64,000 nt of DNA. Source: Tillandsia leiboldiana (lineage: Eukaryota > Streptophyta > Magnoliopsida > Poales > Bromeliaceae). The notes under the pieces were generated by a model. It ran no database searches. It was not told where the DNA came from and was given only the letters and a program-made list of their open reading frames with translations. The position numbers and the translations under genes are program-made. The stretch is from positions 18,956,810-19,020,809 of the forward strand of contig CM055075.1 in the NCBI GenBank assembly GCA_029204045.2, read 5' to 3'. Numbering within the stretch: the first letter of the stretch is position 1; the number at the start of each line of letters is the position of its first letter. Below are positions 54,632 through 64,000 of this stretch, piece after piece.

Positions 54632-56631
54632 CTATGCTACCCAAACCTTATGTGGTTTGGGTTGTGTCAGCCTTAATTGGATTTGAGATTGATTTGAGGC
54701 CTTTGGTGGATTTGACTTGATCTTCGGATCATCCTTTTTAGGCTTCCATGTAGGTTTTGTTTTGGGTGGTGCTTTTCTTTGATCGCTTGTGTTTTGTTGC
54801 TTCTTTTCCGACTTTGATTGAGAGAAGACGTTGGAGCTTGGTCGTCTTGACGTTGTTGGACTTTGTTTCATTCTTTGTTTGCATGTCCTTTTATTGTGCC
54901 CTTTCTTTCCACACCGATGGCACACCTTGTTCATCAATTTGTCGGCATGTGAAGAACATGCTTTTGTAGAAGTAGATGGAGCCATTTCACAAAGTTGTTT
55001 TGTTTCCTTTGGAATTTCCTCCACATATGTCCATTCATACCCGAGGCTGAGTTTGTTTGTTTGACCAAGGTTTAGTATCCGATCCAACTTGCTCCTTTCA
55101 GAAGAAAATTTTTTGATATCATCTTTGAGTTGAAGGATGGTGTTGGTCATTTCCATGTTGAGCTGACGTGCCTCGGTGTATAGCTTCGAGAAATGATTTA
55201 CTTTATCGACATGTTTCTCATTTTCATTCTCAAAAAGCTTACACTTTTCTTGAAGTGATTTGTTCACCTCCATCAAATTGTTCCTTTCGTCTTCAAGAGT
55301 TTTTGCTAGAGAAGTTGCATTGCAGGATTGTTCTTCATGCTCAAGCAACCTTCTCCTCAACTTCTTGTTGTGCTTTGTCATCTTCTTAGATTCAATCAAT
55401 AGATGTTGATAAGCAATAGCGAGGTCTTTTCCTTTCGACTCTTTATCACTTGACTCAACCTCCGATGCGGATTTATCATGCAAAGAGGAAACAAAAAGAG
55501 TTGGTAAATGTAGAAGCTAAACACATGTAAGGAGAAATGGATGATGTAAGCAAAGCTTTTGCATTTTTGTCCTATTCACTTGAGGTTGACTCATTCGAAG
55601 ATGAATCATCCCAAGTGATGTATTGCATAGCTTTCTTCTTTGAAAGCTTTTTATTAGAACAATCCGATGCTATATGCCCAAAACCCCTATACTTAAAGCA
55701 TTGGATTTGTCTTTTCGACCTTTTCTTTTCTTTAGACAAACTTTCTTGTTTCCTCGACTTTGAATTTGAAGTTCCTTTGCCCTTGTTCTTGTTTTGCTTC
55801 GAGGATGATGATATTTTGTTCGGATTATTCCTTCTAAAATTCCAACGGAACTTCTTCGTCAGAAGCGCCAATTTTTTCTCGAACTCCTCTATTGAAGGGT
55901 CTTTATCCGAATTCGAGGCGGACGAGTTTGATTCTTCTTCTTTTGAGGTCTTTAGTGCCATCCCTGTACCTTTAGAAAAAGACTTCTCGGAAGATAAATT
56001 AGTAGGAAAAGTCATTTCGTAAGTTTGAATCGCACCAACTAATTCTACTCTAAGCTCATCCGGATGTTTACTGTTTCTATGGCCGCAACCTTTGGACGAA
56101 ATCTCTCCGGAAGAGTTTCTTAAGATTTTTCTTTCAACTTTGGATTTCGAAATTTTCTCGCCCAAGTTAGCGCATGTATTAACAATATCTTGCAATCGAG
56201 TATAATACTCGATAAAGGTCTCATGTTTGTCCATATGAATTGAGTCAAATTTGCTAGTTAGCATTTGGAGTTTTTGAACTTTTGCCAAGCTCGTTCCTTC
56301 ACGCGTAACTTGGAGAGTATACCAAATCTCTTTCGCCCTCTCACAAACCATGAGGCGAGAAAACTCGTGTTTGTGACAAGGCATTAAATAATGCATTAAT
56401 TCCTTTGCCGTTATAAGAAGATAGATCAATTTCTTCCTTGATCCATTTAGTCTGAGGTTTAGGGTTGTGAACATTATCGACAATTTCAGTAGGATGTCTC
56501 TATCCAAATTCTATCGATTACCAAACCCACTCATCGATGGAAATAAGAAAAGCTCTCATGTGAACCTTTCAAAAAGCATAATTTGTTCCATCGAAAAGCG
56601 GGGGTTGATTAACATTACCACCCTCACCCAT
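54632..56631 (-). pseudogene. Gag of the second SIRE element
   Basis: ATG at 56,631 (minus strand MGEGGNVN), then frameshifts near 56,500 and 55,500. The 311-codon frame 56,507-55,572 has the gag domain (AKEIWYTLQVTREGTSL, FIEYYTRLQDIVNTCANLG) and a first knuckle in which the second Cys is Tyr (CFKYRGFGHIASDC). The 283-codon frame 55,483-54,632 has a long coiled coil and an intact second knuckle (CHRCGKKGHNKRTC), a basic tail and ends PHKVWVA at the deletion point. Less damaged than gag of the first element. Confidence 0.85.
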
Positions 56632-56640
56632 AGTTAATGC

Positions 56641-56708
56641 GAACCTTCTAATCTTTATTCTTCAGGACTCCAAAGACTTTACGAAATTCGTCAACACATG
56701 CCGTAACA
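56641..56708 (-). repeat. 5' LTR stub of the second SIRE element
   Basis: The first 50-68 bases of the LTR (minus strand TGTTACGGCATGTGTTGACG) run almost directly into the gag start at 56,631. The rest of the LTR, the primer site and leader are deleted. Confidence 0.8.
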
Positions 56709-56713
56709 GATTA

Positions 56714-56924
56714 CATCATCAAATCATGTTACTTTCTGAATTCGATCCACGTCATAAAGATAGTCGAGTTGGTCTCGAGGGCGAAATCTTTGCAGTGAAA
56801 GTTAATGATGCAGTCAAATTTTTTTTTTCTCTTTTTAAATTTTGAAATTTTACTTTTTTGAAGGATATTAACTTGAGGACGAAGAGTTGAACTTGAGGAC
56901 GAGTTCTTTTCGGCCCGGAGAGAA
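56714..56924 (+). other. 3' internal end and polypurine tract of the Gypsy element
   Basis: CTTGAGGACGAGTTCTTTTC and GGCCCGGAGAGAA before the LTR are the usual 3' end of plant chromovirus-like Gypsy elements; an almost identical unit TTGAGGACGAAGAGTTGAAC precedes it. No pol frame is preserved. Confidence 0.7.
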
Positions 56925-57569
56925 TGATACGGCTAGTTTAGCATTAGAGTTTCGGGAAAAACGCAACTCAACCAAACTGAATCGAAAACTCGATTGAGTT
57001 CAGCGACGTGATGTATTCGACTGTGTTGCTTGGCTCTTGTTGCTAACGCTCGGTTCTTTCTAGGACGCCTAATACTAGGTTCTTTGTAGTCGTGTTCGGC
57101 TCTCGGTTCTCTGGTGTTGGCTCTCGGCTCTTTGTAGTCGCTCGGTTCTTTGGTGTCACCCGGTCCTCTTTGTTGCCGCTCGGATCTTGGTTCATTCTGC
57201 ATCACTTGTTGCCGCTCAGTTATTTTTAATTTTCATTTGGTATTTAGGATATTTTTGGAAAGTTTTATATTTTTTTTATTTTGAGTCTGATTATTTGGTT
57301 ATTTCAAATTTGACTAGATTTAGAGATATATTGAATTAGGTATATTTGTATTAGGAAAATTGCTAAATTTTAGAAATTTGATTTATAGTAGGATTCGAGT
57401 ATCGCCTCTATATATAGGCGTGCTGTTGGGTAATGTAATCAATTTTTTTTAGAGATTTTGAAGAGTTGAATAATACTTTTAGTATTTGTTGAAGAATTGG
57501 GTTCTTCGTGTATCCCCTCCTGTCCTTGTGCTTCTTCATCTTAACACACGATTTTATCTGCTTGTGTCA
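56925..57569 (+). repeat. 3' LTR of the Gypsy element
   Basis: Starts TGATACGGCTAG at 56,925 and ends CTTGTGTCA at 57,569, followed by AGTCA. Contains repeated CTCGGTTCTTTG and CGGCTCTCGG motifs, and TATATATAGG near 57,411. Confidence 0.88.
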
Positions 57570-57574
57570 AGTCA

Positions 57575-58113
57575 TTAGTCGATGTCAAGATAAAGATAGA
57601 GGAGTGCCTTCAGATTATTGTCGAAGGTTTGTCTACTTTGGCTCAAGATTCAAGCAAACTTCAAAGATTGGAGAGTTTTCTTGATGATCTCGGGACTCCA
57701 ATTGGGCAGTTGTCTTCTTCTCCTTCAGAGCAGCGTTTTGTTGCAGCTCTTACGGTTCATCTCAAATCCTTTATCTCTCGGCAACGTACTCTTCTTGTCG
57801 AAAATAATCTTCTAATAATTCTTATAAGTATAAGGATGCCACTAATAACCAAATAGAAGTTCTTCGGCAAAAAAGTAATCGTTTGAGGCAAGAGTTAGCC
57901 GAAGTTGATCAAGCTTTGGCCGTTGCTCTTGAACAACACAAGATTGCTCAGGAGGACTATGAAGCCAAAACAACAGAAGAACAAGAGGTTTATGATGAAC
58001 TTTCTAATCTTCAGAAGACCCATTCCTCCATGAAACGACAAAGAAGAGCAGTCGAAAAAGTTAAAATTTTGTTAGAGACTGAATGGCGAAGCCTTAATGA
58101 CTTACTTTCTTAA
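57575..58113 (+). pseudogene. Antisense plant-mobile-domain ORF of the Tat element, last part
   Basis: Continues from 46,357 in the same frame (LVDVKIKIEECLQIIVEGL, SSKLQRLESFLDDLGTPIGQL). After a frameshift near 57,800 the C-terminus 57,883-58,113 is a Glu/Gln-rich coiled coil (MRQELAEVDQALAVALEQHK ... EVYDELSNLQKTHSSMKRQ) ending at a stop at 58,113, 130 bases before the integrase end on the other strand. Confidence 0.75.
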
Positions 58114-58239
58114 ACATTCGGATTAATTTGATTATTCTCTTGTATTTTTTTTTTAATTCTTCTTGTAAATGAATTCTTTGTATTCTTCCTTCATTCATTT
58201 TTCCATAAGGAAGAATAATATTTTTTAAAATATTTTTCA

Positions 58240-59104
58240 TTGATCGGCTTGTCTTTTTTAGATCCTTCTAATGTTTGCACATAATATTCATTTCCCCTTG
58301 TAACTCATAAAACTTGAAATAATCCTTCCCAATTTGGAGGCTATTTTTTATATAATCGACTCTTTTTTTCGATTGGTAATACTAAGTTTAACACCAAGTC
58401 TCCAACTCCGAAAGGCTTAGGTTTTACTCTCTTATTGTAAGATTTCATAACTCGGCTTTGATACGCTTTCGTATGATCAAGCACTTTCAACCGAATTTCA
58501 TTCACTTTTTCTCATTCTTCATCCATCAAGAGTCTGTATTCCTCAGCAGATAAATTTTCTTGATTCTCCACTCTTAAGAATGGGACCATAATTTTGACAG
58601 GTAATACAGCTTCATGCCCGTATACTAGCTGAAATAGGGTTACTCCGGTCGAAGTCTCGATTGATGTTCGGCATGCCTATAACATTTTTGAGAGCTTATC
58701 ATCCCATTTTCTCGAATGTCTTCCAATATGCCGTTTCATCAAGTTTATAATAACTTTGTTCACTGTCTCGGCCTGTCCATTGGCCCTTATAAACTTTGTT
58801 CACTGTCTCGGCCTGTCCATTGGCCCTGCGCATAATATGGAGATGAATTTAAAAGTTTTATTTGTCTTGACTCCAAAAATCTCGCAAATTGTTCTTCCGT
58901 AAATATCGTTCCTGATCGGTTGTGATGGTTTCCGAAATTCCAAAACGATGTATAATGGAAATCTTCAACGAAGTTGATTATGTCTTTTTGAGTGACTTGC
59001 CTTGTAGGTTTTACTTCTACCCACTTGGTAAAGTAATCTACTGCCACTATCAAGAATTTATGACCAGCCGATGAATTCGGCTGAATTTCTCCTATTAAAT
59101 CCAT
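58240..59104 (-). pseudogene. Tat integrase, core and C-terminal part
   Basis: From 59,104: MDLIGEIQPNSSAGHKFLIVAVDYFTKWVEVKPTRQV, the first catalytic Asp and the VDYFTKW motif, then IINFVEDF. The third acidic region and C-terminal domain follow in shifted frames to about 58,240. A 40-bp tandem duplication at about 58,752-58,831 breaks the frame further. Confidence 0.8.
58752..58831. repeat. 40-bp tandem duplication in integrase
   Basis: AACTTTGTTCACTGTCTCGG at 58,752 and again at 58,792, period 40, nearly identical. 40 is not a multiple of three, so it shifts the frame. Confidence 0.85.
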
Positions 59105-59236
59105 AGCTCATCCCCTAAATGGCCATGGTTCGAGGATGGAGTGCATTTTGGCTGCAGGTACCCTATGAACCAGCGCATGAAATTGACTTTCCTGACAACT
59201 TCTTGCGAAGTTCATGCAATCTTCATGCATATTCAA

Positions 59237-59521
59237 TCAATAATATTTTAGATGCCAAATCGTCCATCTTAATTTTCTTTCGTCTAAATGTGCTCCACAA
59301 AGTTCTTCATGAACTTCGCCCATGACTAGCATGGATTCTTCAGTTTTGAGGCATTTCAATAGCACTTCGTCAGCCGTTCGTTTGTATAATTGCCCATCAA
59401 GAAGACAATAACCAAGTGCCCTTTTTCGTTCTCTATGGCTTACTCGGTTGTTGGGATTATTTAAGTGTTCTATAATAGGTTGTCTCCAATCACTATTTGT
59501 TGTGACGGGTGCAATCATCAT
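59237..59521 (-). pseudogene. Tat integrase zinc-finger region
   Basis: The minus-strand frame ends ...MLVMGEVHEELCGAHLDERKLR, the HX3-6H half of the integrase HHCC finger, preceded by RALGYCLLDGQLYKRTADEVLLKCL, the typical linker between RNase H and integrase. The CC half lies beyond a frameshift toward 59,180. Confidence 0.8.
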
Positions 59522-59529
59522 CGACTCTC

Positions 59530-60177
59530 ACACATGAACCGATGGTAGAATTCTTCTTTGAATTTCTATTTTGCTTGATTCTATCGGCTCTGTATATCCT
59601 GAAGCCGATTGGGCCAATTCATTTGCTCTTTTATTCTCATCTCTTGACGGATGTGTAAGTTCCACATCTTTAAATTCACCAAGTAATTCTATCGTCTTAT
59701 TTAGGTAATTCTAAAGAATAGGACTTCGCATCGATATTCTCCCATTACTTGTTATATGACAATCTGGGAATCTCCGATTGCTCTTACGCTCACATCTTTA
59801 AATTCACCAAGTAATTCTATCGTCTTATTTAGGTAATTCTAAAGAATAGGACTTCGCATCGATATTCTCCCATTACTTATTATATGACAATCTGGGAATC
59901 TCCGATTGCTCTTACGCTTTGTGCGCCTAAATTTTTTAATATTTCAAGGCTGATAATTAAAGCTTCGTACTTGGCCTGGTTGTTTGAACAACCAAAATCC
60001 AATTCGAAATCGAAATGTACTTTTTGCATTTTGGTGATTGTACAACTAATCCAACTCCGCCGATTCTACAGTTCTAGATCCATCAAAGTGTATTGTCCAT
60101 GGTTGAAGACCAATATATTCTATAATCGGTTCTTCTACCTCAACACATGGATGATCAGCTAAGAAATCGGCTATCGC
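59530..60177 (-). pseudogene. Second (archaeal-like) RNase H of the Tat element
   Basis: Minus-strand peptides around 60,110-60,060 read PWTIHFDGSRTV, the start of the additional RNase H that distinguishes Tat elements. Further pieces appear in shifted frames. A 128-bp tandem duplication (59,663-59,918) lies in it. Confidence 0.7.
59663..59918. repeat. 128-bp tandem duplication in the Tat RNase H region
   Basis: 59,663-59,790 and 59,791-59,918 are almost identical (I see a single difference, CTTGTTA versus CTTATTA). 128 is not a multiple of three. The near identity means that it is young compared with the element's other damage. Confidence 0.9.
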
Positions 60178-61476
60178 CTAACCTTTGATGGCATTTGTCG
60201 GTACATAATTTAAAGAAAATTCGAACAATGCAAGTATCCATCGTCCTATTCTTCCTTTCAGCATCGGTTTTGACAACATGTGTTTGATTAAATCGGTCTT
60301 GCAAACAACCAATACTTCAACAAGCAACATGTAATACTTGAGTTTTGTGCTGGCGTAATATAATGCTAAGCAAAGTTTTTCTTTTGCCGAATATCTTCTT
60401 TCAGCATCTAATAATCGCCTACGCAGATAATAAATTACTTGTTCTTCTTTTAGTTCATTTTCTTGAACTAACATGCATCCTAAATTTTCCTCGGCGGTCA
60501 AAGCATAAAGTTTCAACGGCTGTCCTTGCTGAGGTGGAATTAGAACCGGAGGCTTTATGAGATATTGCTTGATATCATCAAACGCCTTTTGATGTTCTTC
60601 GGTCCATATAAACTCCTTTTGATTTTTTAGCCGAAGTAATGGAGCGAATACTCCTATTCTACCGGCCAAGTTGGATACGAACCGTCTCATATAATTTGTC
60701 TTCCCCAACATACTTTGTAACTCCTTGGTTTTGGGCGGAGGAAATTCAATAATTGCCTTCGCTTTGTTTCCATCAATTTCGATTCTTTTTTGATGGACCA
60801 AAAACTCAAGGAAATTACTAGTCAAAACGCCGAACGCGCATTTCAAAGGATTCATTTTTAATTTATATTTTCTCATCCTTTCGAAGGCTTGTTCTAGGTC
60901 GGCCCAATGACCGACTATAGATTTTGATTTGACGACTATGTCATCAATGTACACTTCAACCTTTTCGCGAATTAAATCATGGAAAATAAAATTCATTGCT
61001 CTTTGGTAAGTAGCTCCGGCATTTTTTGAGCCAAAAGACATAACTACCTTTTTGAAGGTTCCGATTGAACCTGGGCATCTGAAAGCCGTTTTTGGAATGT
61101 CCTCTTCGGCTAGAAAATTTGGTTATAACTAGAGTGTCCGTCTATGAAAGAGAAAATTTCATGTCCTACTGCGGCATCTACCAACATATTGGCTATTGGC
61201 ATAGGATATTCATCCTTAAGCGTAGCCGTGTTTTAGTCCCTAAAATCAATGCAAACGCTGAGTTTGCCATTCTTTTTTTTGCACAGGAATTATATTAGAT
61301 AACCAATCAACATAACGAGCTGCTCTAATAAATTCGGCTCTTAACAGATTTTTAATTTTATTTTTAATATGTTGTACAATACTCGGCTCAAGCCTACGAG
61401 CCGGTTGTTTAAAAGGTTTAAACTCCTTTTTAATCGAGAGTATATGTTCTACTATCTCTCGGCTTAGTCCTGACAT
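60178..61476 (-). pseudogene. Tat reverse transcriptase and RNase H
   Basis: 61,476-61,246 gives the RT start (MSGLSREIVEHILSIKKEFKP, ARYVDWLSNIIPV). After a frameshift, 61,041-60,178 is open for 287 codons: FGSKNAGATYQRAMNF, then the intact active site VYIDDIVVKS (YIDD codons at 60,951-60,940), LGKTNYMRRFV, FIWTEEHQKAFDDIK, and RNase H with LYALTAEENLGCMLVQ and RRYSAKEKLCLAL. It ends ALFEFSLNYVPTNAIKG, joining to the second RNase H. The catalytic acids of the RT second site are present, unlike in the Copia element. Confidence 0.9.
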
Positions 61477-61533
61477 CTCGTTGTAATTCCAAGCGAAACA
61501 ATCTCTATATTGCTTTAGAATATTTACAAGTTC

Positions 61534-62301
61534 TCATCGATACTCAGTTGAAAGCTTGGCGCTGATAAAGGTCGGTTGCTTGTCGTCTTCCGATCCTAGA
61601 TTCATTTCCATTGAAGGATATTGAACTTCTAACTTCTTTTCACCGGTCTTGATTGGCGAGTCTTCAAATTCTTCAATTTCATCTTCGGCCTTATCATTAG
61701 TCGAACTCTTAATTTTACTTATTTTGTTCTCGTCAGTTGCCTGAGCCGAATTCGTTTCATCGGCCTTAAAAGCCAAACTTTCCAGTACGCCGACCCTCTT
61801 GGCTGGCTCTTCGTCCCAAAGGTCCTTTAGGACCTCGACCCTTAGCTCTTTGCATTCTATTGAGCCATGGTGGTGGCTTTTCATCTGCCGCCAAGACCTT
61901 TGCTTCATAACGGAGTATTAGTTGCACTCCGTCTTCGGCTACCAGGACGAAAGAGATTTGGTCCGGATCAGCTTCAGCCTAGTCCACATGGCGATGCTTT
62001 CCATATTGATGTTCACTATTTGCGGCCTTCCTTCGGCCGCGATTACTTCCACCTTTTCCTCAACCCATTGGAGAAGCTTTCCGTGGAGGGTTGAGGGTAC
62101 GCACTCGTTGGCGTATATCCAATTGCGCCCGAGTAACATGTTGTAGTTGCTATTGGTGCCCACTAAAAAAAATGTTGTTTGAAGGGTCTTTGAACCTACT
62201 GTAAATTCGGTAGTCAGCACTCCTCTCGCTTGTTGACTATTTCTCGTGAAATCGATCATTGTAGTATCGGTTGGCTTGAGGTCATCTTCGTCCTTGCCCA
62301 A
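61534..62301 (-). pseudogene. Tat protease and linker
   Basis: 62,301-61,939 reads FTVGSKTLQTTFFLVGTNSNYNMLLGRNWIYANECVPSTLH, the second half of the Tat aspartic protease. The linker in 61,908-61,534 is acidic (DEIEEFEDSPIKTGEKK) and leads to the RT start. The protease active-site DSG/DTG segment upstream is not clear. Confidence 0.75.
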
Positions 62302-62799
62302 CTACTTAAAGAAAAAAGTGGGCATTACATTTACCATGGCCTCTCTGTCAACCATGAGTCGGCCTACTGGCTGTCCTTCAATCAAGGCCGTGATGTATAA
62401 AGGCCTGACGAACCTCGTCTGCAGGGCCGACGGTTTGTTGAACACAGCTTGATCATCCGTAACTTTGTCTTCAAGCTGGAGTTAGGCTACATAGCTTCTC
62501 TTCATATTGAGGCTGCTATTCAGCTTCTTCAACAACCTCTGTCTGAAAGTAAGTGGCCAGAGCGTAAACCATATCAACTTTAGTCGAACTTTCTTCAGCT
62601 GAGTTCTTCTCGGTTCGGGGCTTCTTTTCTTCAGACCCCTCTGTTTCTTTGTCAGCCGAAGACTCGGTCTCCAGCTCCATCACTTTCTCTCTAGGTGGTC
62701 ATCGCTCTTGCTTGGCGATAGCCTCCACAGAAGAAGATTCTATTCTCAAGCTCTTTTTGGAGGTTTAATTTTGTCGGTTTTACGACAACCGACCGAACT

Positions 62800-64000
62800 A
62801 CTTCTGATTTTAACCAAGGCAATGTGGTAGAGCTACTCGCCTCAGCATTGTTCTTCATGGGCCGAGAGGGGAGCTTTTGCTCGGGCCGCTTCCACGTATT
62901 CGGCTATATTCCTTTCGCCTCTTTTCATTGTTGCCGCATCTCGGATTGGAATCGTTGCTGGCGGCGCTTCTGGATATTCGTCATGATCGGCCCATACCAT
63001 TTGGCCAGTCCCCTCGCGGTGAACCATTGTTCAACCGGCACATTTGTCTGTGTCTTCACCATCCTGAGGTGTTCCTTCAAGATCTCGTGTCTTTCCCATG
63101 GTCTCAACCAAGGTTGAATGCCGAGCTCGTTGACTAAATGACGACCGAGGGTTTCATTCTCGGTCTTAGTCATCTCGATCAACTCGGGCTCAGGTCTTGG
63201 CCTGTTCCAGATGTGCCGATTTCCTAGGTATCGCTGCTTGATGCCAAAAGGTTACCTCATATACTCCTCTCGGCTCCTATCACTGGGCGATAGTATTCCT
63301 TCAAAACCTTTTAATGACGGGTAGGTCCTGATCTGGGTCCTTATTATTGTTGGACCTCTTCTCAGAGCACTTTTTTTTTATTCATGTTTTGAGTCCCATT
63401 CCTCTCGGAAGGCCATGAACTCCTTCCACTCGTTGACTGTCTTTTCGCACACGATGGCTTCCCAATCTTTGTGCGACACTTCGTTTTGCATCGAATATAT
63501 AGCCGAAGCTTACGCTTGACTTCGGCTACGTCTTTTTGGTGGTGGTCCTGTCGAACCGACTACTTTCCCTTTGTTATATTCACCATGTTGACTTGGGAGG
63601 GGAAAGGATTTTTGTCAACTTCCGTTTCTTTTTTCTTTTATTGGTAGGCGAAAGTTGGCCAATCTTTATCTAATTCTTTTTTAATCTGCCTCTTAAAGGC
63701 ATACACTCAGAACTCCTATGGCTCCTAGAGTTGTGTCATTTACAGTTCTTCCTTCATTTCAACTCCTTATAAGAGGGCAAGGTTTGCCCCTCCTGGAATT
63801 TAATTCGACCATCTTTATCCAACCGATCGAAGATTTGATTGGTCTTGGATATGTCAAATGAATAATTAACGACCGTGACCCGAGCTTTAGTCTCGTTGGC
63901 CTTAACCGGCTTGAACAATGCACATTTGTATGGATGTCGATTTTTCACCATTTCAGCCGTATAGACATCGGCTTCATCAGCCGATTCGTCTGTCTTACTA
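62800..64000 (-). pseudogene. Tat gag region, partial
   Basis: Short minus-strand frames at 63,182-62,842 (LGIQPWLRPWERHEILKEHLR, VPVEQWFTARGLAKWYGP, KRGERNIAEYVEAARAKA) and 63,951-63,754 are of the kind found between gag and protease in Tat elements. They are separated by stops. The element continues beyond the right edge. Confidence 0.5.

Larger units (their letters stand above)
48182..56708 (-). mobile_element. Second SIRE-type Copia element, pol deleted, minus strand
   Basis: 8.5 kb including a nested hAT-like element. Minus-strand order: a 5' LTR stub of about 68 bases (56,708-56,641), gag (56,631-54,632), spacer, promoter-like module, envelope-like ORF (about 52,650-49,860), degraded polypurine tract and 3' LTR (49,354-48,182). 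Protease, integrase, reverse transcriptase and RNase H are completely absent: gag stops at PHKVWVA, exactly where the protease frame would begin, and the post-pol spacer follows. The 5' LTR lost about 1.1 kb together with the primer site. Target duplication GATTA is intact. Confidence 0.88.
46358..57569 (+). mobile_element. Internally deleted Gypsy element with an inverted extra LTR at its 5' side
   Basis: Composition: inverted partial LTR (46,358-46,801), direct LTR (about 46,810-47,428), primer site, part of gag, then (after the nested SIRE element) a short 3' region and the 3' LTR (56,925-57,569). Protease, reverse transcriptase and integrase are absent. Without the nested SIRE it is only about 2.7 kb. 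AGTCA duplications flank the whole, so the rearranged 5' end appears to have arrived with, or arisen inside, one integration. The gag type suggests a chromovirus-like Gypsy. Confidence 0.85.
42563..64000 (-). mobile_element. Tat-lineage Ty3/Gypsy element with antisense ORF, carrying nested insertions
   Basis: The minus-strand pol (about 62,300-58,240) is in the order protease, reverse transcriptase, RNase H, a second RNase H, integrase, with the gag region to the right and running out of the window. Between pol and the 3' LTR a plus-strand ORF with a plant mobile domain is found, a feature known from Tat-lineage elements. The element sits in intron 6 of lipoyl synthase, in reverse orientation to it. 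A Gypsy element (46,358-57,569) interrupts the antisense ORF. Confidence 0.85.

Noticed and set aside
43000..64000. Search for an RSSY-coding last exon of lipoyl synthase
   Set aside because: No acceptor followed by an Arg-Ser-Ser-Tyr codon series in frame was seen; the region is accounted for by transposable elements.

Overview
The window is nuclear DNA of a flowering plant with a large, repeat-dominated genome. The evidence is one clearly recognisable intron-containing host gene (plastidial lipoyl synthase), plant Copia and Gypsy LTR retrotransposons with a tRNA-iMet primer site, and plant-specific domains (plant mobile domain, SIRE-type envelope-like protein, duplicated Tat RNase H). The GC-rich first exon followed by AT-rich exons resembles a monocot GC gradient, but this is only an inference; the species cannot be named.

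Layout. 1-17,230: an older plus-strand LTR (end at 17,230) is split by a SIRE-type Copia element (786-12,048, target duplication CGGGC) and by a reverse-oriented Gypsy solo LTR (12,339-16,432, duplication GATGG). 17,231-35,466: a stack of nested, alternately oriented LTRs of one long-LTR Gypsy chromovirus family, with a decayed minus-strand internal region (18,504-21,738), a plus-strand solo LTR (23,107-26,619, duplication CCAAA), and an inserted block where a minus-strand gag-protease lies head to head with a plus-strand integrase fragment (28,000-30,22x). 35,467-37,705: AT-rich DNA without a recognisable gene. 37,706-37,877: a 172-bp MITE with a 9-bp duplication in the promoter of the host gene. 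38,148-42,140: six exons of plastid lipoyl synthase. Its last exon, expected to carry the iron-sulphur-ligating RSSY motif, is not in the window.

From about 42.56 kb to the right edge, the last visible intron is occupied by a nest of insertions. A minus-strand Tat-lineage Gypsy element runs from about 42.56 kb beyond 64,000 and carries an antisense plant-mobile-domain ORF. That ORF is split by a pol-less Gypsy element (46,358-57,569, duplication AGTCA) whose 5' side has two LTRs in inverted orientation. That element is split by a minus-strand SIRE relative lacking pol (48,182-56,708, duplication GATTA). The envelope-like ORF of this SIRE is in turn split by a 1,472-bp hAT-like element (50,578-52,049, 8-bp duplication CCTTGAAT). 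Relative ages read directly from the nesting: Tat, then Gypsy, then SIRE, then hAT.

Most notable candidates: (1) both SIRE elements carry, upstream of the envelope-like ORF, a second promoter-like module that repeats the TCCGGACC-rich architecture of their own LTR promoter; (2) a series of eight hairpins with a near-constant TGGATT loop and co-varying stems in the SIRE LTR leader; (3) the displaced catalytic last exon of lipoyl synthase; (4) the inverted-LTR Gypsy insertion with intact target duplication.
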